Assembly (NCBI GenBank): GCA_018224415.1
Contig: JAGTUZ010000026.1
Coordinates: forward strand, 1-25,335
Reading direction: 5' to 3'
DNA length: 25,335 nt
Origin: Bacteroidota bacterium
GTDB taxonomy: Bacteria; Bacteroidota; Ignavibacteria; SZUA-365
How positions within the stretch are numbered: position 1 is the stretch's first letter; each line of letters starts with the position of its first letter. Under the pieces are notes generated by a model. It searched no databases. It saw only the letters and a list, made by a program, of their open reading frames with translations, and was not told where the DNA came from. This document shows, piece by piece, positions 23,185 through 25,335 of the stretch. Made by a program: the position numbers and the translations under genes.

Positions 23185-23308
23185 AGCTAACCTTCCCGAT
23201 ACGGACGTCAACTTTTCCGCATCGCATCCGAGGATTCGCGTGTGGGGAGTACAACACAGGTCCCGGGATAGGCCGATATTGCCTTTACGAAACAGAGGCA
23301 AGAAGGCC

Positions 23309-23737
23309 ATGATGAACATCTCCGTACTGATCATTGATGACTCCCGCCCGGTGGGAATCCGGCTCCAGCGCTATCTCGGTGGCATTCCATGGATCGCAAC
23401 GATTCAGTACGCCGAATCCCTGCAGCTCGCCGGCGTCCTGGTCGGCGAACAGAAATTCGATGTGATCATTCTTGACCATCATTTTCCGAACGGGTACGGC
23501 GTTGATTTCCTGAACGCTCATGGAGCGCGATTCCAGGATACAGCCATCGTTGTGTACTCCGCCTTCGGATCCGGTCTCAACCACACGATGTATCGCGAAC
23601 TCGGTGTTGCAGCGGTGATCGACAAGAGTTCGGCCCCCGAAGAGCTTCTCGCCACCATCGAGGCGCTTACCGTGGATCGGAGAGTGGCCTCGGATCGGGG
23701 AGTGGCATCCAGCCAGGAAATGGGGGAGCAGGCATGA
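23309..23737 (+). CDS. Single-domain response regulator
   Basis: The product has 142 residues and is a complete receiver domain: VLIIDDSRP (Asp10/Asp11), the acceptor Asp56 in VIILDHHFPNGYG, Ser84 in IVVYSAFGS and Lys106 in VIDKSSAPEE. There is no output domain, so it acts through protein contact or passes phosphate on. The C-terminal tail contains an in-frame 18-base duplication (DRRVAS then DRGVAS). The start is the first of two adjacent ATGs (23309), with AAGAAGG upstream. A soluble kinase starts 46 bases after the stop, so the two form a likely pair. Confidence 0.85.
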   Translation: MMNISVLIIDDSRPVGIRLQRYLGGIPWIATIQYAESLQLAGVLVGEQKFDVIILDHHFPNGYGVDFLNAHGARFQDTAIVVYSAFGSGLNHTMYRELGVAAVIDKSSAPEELLATIEALTVDRRVASDRGVASSQEMGEQA

Positions 23738-23783
23738 GTTGTCGCAGAATATCCATGTCTGGTATCGTCGAAGGAGGTTTTGG

Positions 23784-24989
23784 ATGACCTTTCGAGACAA
23801 CGTGTTTCCTGCACGCAGGAACGGTCACTCCTCTGGGGGTGACGCACTCCCTTTCGGTGTGAACGGGCCCCATGTCGGTACGAATGGACGCGAGCGGTCC
23901 GAGCAGCAGACCATTCTCGAACACGCCGTCCATAGCAGTGTCGGGGCGTTTGTGCTCACGGACCTTTCCGGGGTCATCGAGTACGCCAACGATGCCTTTT
24001 CCAGATTGACAGGGTACTCATCAGAAGAAGTGCTCGGGAAACATACACGTATGTTTTCTTCGGGCATGCAGGATCGCGAGTTCTACACCGAGCTCTGGTG
24101 CACGATTCTTTCCGGAGCCACCTGGTCTGGCGAATTGCGCAACAGAAAAAAGGATGGAACACTCTATTGGGAGGCCATGACGGTTTCGCCTGTGGTGATC
24201 GAAGGTCGCGTCGTGAAGTTCATCGCAACGAAAATGGACATCACGAAACAGAAAACAATCCAGCAGGAACTCCTCGAGGCGCGGGAAAATGCCAACAGGG
24301 CGTCCGCTTTGAAAGACGCCTTCCTCGGAACAATCTCTCACGAGATTCGCACGCCGATGAATGTCATCCTCGGTTTCGCAGACCTGCTCGAACAGCAGTA
24401 CAGCGCGGTCATCGACCCGCACGACAAATTTTATTTCAGCAGTATCCGCGAGGCTTCGCAGCGTCTGCTTCGCACGCTGGACCTGATGGTCAACGTATCT
24501 TCGGCAGTTTCCGGCAACTATCAGTGTGTGTTCGAAGAGCATGACATCACCGAGGTGGTTGAGCGCATGGTGCATCAGTTCACGCCTGCCGCGCATGACA
24601 AACGTCTGTTCCTCGAGTTCCGTCCGACCGAAAACATCGTGCTTGCCCGCATCGACCGCTATGCCTTCGAGCAGTCCCTGCAGAACCTTCTCGACAATGC
24701 GATCCGTTTCACCCACGACGGTGGCGTCTTCGTGACCGTGCAGCGGCGGGAGCACTCCCTCTGCATCGAGATTTTCGACACGGGCGAAGGGATGTCACAG
24801 GAATTTCTCTCGCGTGTCTTCGAACCCTTCAACCAGGAAGACATCGGTCTCAGCCGGCGTTACGAAGGCGTCGGTCTCGGATTGTCGCTGACGAAGCGGT
24901 ATATCGAACTCTGCCATGGCAGTATTACGGTGCAAAGCGAGAAAGGCAAGGGGACACGCTTCACCGTGCACCTGCCCCTGGCCGCATAG
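23784..24989 (+). CDS. Soluble PAS sensor histidine kinase (HisKA type)
   Basis: The product has 401 residues and no membrane segment. After a low-complexity, Gly-rich start of ~40 residues comes a PAS domain (~45-158: GAFVLTDLSGVIEYANDAFS, GYSSEEVLGKHTRMFSSGMQ and a WEAMTVSPV region), followed by a classic HisKA with His186 in LGTISHEIRTPMNVILGFAD and a complete ATPase: Asn in NLLDNAIRFTHDGG, DTGEGM, and VGLGLSLTKRYIELCHG. It is a sensory kinase that could respond to a PAS-bound ligand or redox state. AAGGAGG ends 6 bases before the ATG at 23784, so this start is firm. It follows the stand-alone receiver and likely phosphorylates it. Its stop is followed by CT-rich repeats and the two-copy hairpin element. 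Confidence 0.9.
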   Translation: MTFRDNVFPARRNGHSSGGDALPFGVNGPHVGTNGRERSEQQTILEHAVHSSVGAFVLTDLSGVIEYANDAFSRLTGYSSEEVLGKHTRMFSSGMQDREFYTELWCTILSGATWSGELRNRKKDGTLYWEAMTVSPVVIEGRVVKFIATKMDITKQKTIQQELLEARENANRASALKDAFLGTISHEIRTPMNVILGFADLLEQQYSAVIDPHDKFYFSSIREASQRLLRTLDLMVNVSSAVSGNYQCVFEEHDITEVVERMVHQFTPAAHDKRLFLEFRPTENIVLARIDRYAFEQSLQNLLDNAIRFTHDGGVFVTVQRREHSLCIEIFDTGEGMSQEFLSRVFEPFNQEDIGLSRRYEGVGLGLSLTKRYIELCHGSITVQSEKGKGTRFTVHLPLAA

Positions 24990-25001
24990 ATCTCTCTCTC
25001 C

Positions 25002-25137
25002 TGAATCCCCGGCTTGCCGAGGTAACGCGCACCCGCCGACGCGGGCCGGGGATTCACTCTATCTCTCCTCTCTCTCTCTCTCGATGAATCCCGGTCCGCC
25101 GAGGCAATGCGCACCCGCCGACGCGGACTGGTGATTC
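25002..25137. repeat. Two copies of a ~54-base hairpin element separated by a CT run
   Basis: Copy 1 (25002-25056) has a perfect 11-bp stem, GAATCCCCGGC with GCCGGGGATTC. Copy 2 (25085-25137) begins GAATCCCGGTCC and ends GGACTGGTGATTC. They share the central GCACCCGCCGACGCGG. Several of the differences lie in the stem. Between them is a CT dinucleotide run. The first copy may terminate the kinase transcript. Confidence 0.75.
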
Positions 25138-25335
25138 TTCTCCCCCTGACCTCCCCACCCCCGAGAACCGTTCGTCATGTGCTCCTGGAGTGTCTTGGCG
25201 GACGGTTTCCCCTCCATCCGGACGGTTTCCCCTCCATCCGGACAGTTTCCCCTCCATCCGGACAGTTCCCTTCACGCCATGGGCTTTCATTTGGTCGCTG
25301 CATTGCACATCTTTTGGAAGAATTCGTTACCCACC
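25138..25335. other. Right-end non-coding stretch
   Basis: Apart from the 20-base repeats nothing is recognised. The frames here have no ribosome-binding sites and no known family. Confidence 0.4.
25201..25270 (+). repeat. 20-base tandem repeat, three copies and a partial
   Basis: The unit GACGGTTTCCCCTCCATCCG occurs at 25201, 25221 and 25241 (third with one change), then GACAGTTCCC. There are no spacers, so it is not CRISPR, and 20 bases is not a multiple of three. Confidence 0.85.

Noticed and set aside
25201..25270. CRISPR array
   Set aside because: Units abut directly, there are no unique spacers and no cas genes.
25054..25308. Minus-strand repeat-containing frame
   Set aside because: It crosses a 20-base tandem repeat, whose unit is not a multiple of three, so there is no repeated protein.

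Overview
The window looks like a moderately GC-rich chromosome segment from the Bacteroidota/Chlorobiota/Ignavibacteriota side of the bacterial tree. The pointers are DUF1573 proteins, a DUF5916 outer-membrane protein, an OmpA-family protein with an atypical layout, many lipoproteins, a four-subunit 2-oxoacid:ferredoxin oxidoreductase, and promoters that fit the Bacteroidota-type -33 TTG / -7 TAnnTTTG pattern. The placement is an inference from gene families and promoters; no rRNA is present to confirm it. Several genes stay uncharacterised.

Layout. (1) 1-1752, minus strand: a POT-like MFS transporter followed by the start of a secreted M28-type peptidase, a plausible peptide-use pair. (2) 1914-2249: a small lipoprotein, convergent with a large DUF5916 protein (2319-4943, minus). 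(3) 5154-6636: a renalase-like FAD oxidoreductase and a small membrane protein. (4) 6779-7756: a deoxyhypusine-synthase-like enzyme. (5) 8115-10916: the four-gene Kor/Vor oxidoreductase operon behind a long leader. (6) 11110-12847: two tandem DUF1573 proteins, then a 90-residue half-ferritin (12893-13165). (7) 13323-13409: tRNA-Ser(CGA), followed by an AT-richer, gene-poor stretch holding an encapsulated-ferritin (EncFtn) homologue, a cupin and, further on, an OmpA-type protein with two OmpA-like domains (15050-17023). (8) 17145-20637, minus: a large conserved-looking unknown and a TPR lipoprotein. (9) 20967-24989: a signalling cluster of two histidine kinases and two response regulators. (10) 24990-25335: non-coding repeats.

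How things fit together. The Kor/Vor operon supplies or consumes low-potential ferredoxin. Two half-ferritin genes with the same 30-residue ligand spacing flank the tRNA gene and suggest iron or oxidative-stress handling, but no encapsulin shell gene is visible here. The signalling cluster pairs a membrane PAS/HisKA_3 kinase with a NarL-type regulator (one-base overlap) and a soluble PAS kinase with a stand-alone receiver.

Intergenic DNA is unusually structured. Short 7- or 8-base tandem arrays lie just after several stop codons, nested GC-rich palindromes occur, and a two-copy hairpin element and a 20-base tandem repeat lie near the right end. At least seven genes share a TTG-N19-21-TA-rich promoter. 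The strongest leads for new biology are the EncFtn/half-ferritin pair beside the tRNA, the 617-residue unknown with a flavin-barrel-like core and a cysteine-rich C-terminal part, and the double OmpA-domain protein.
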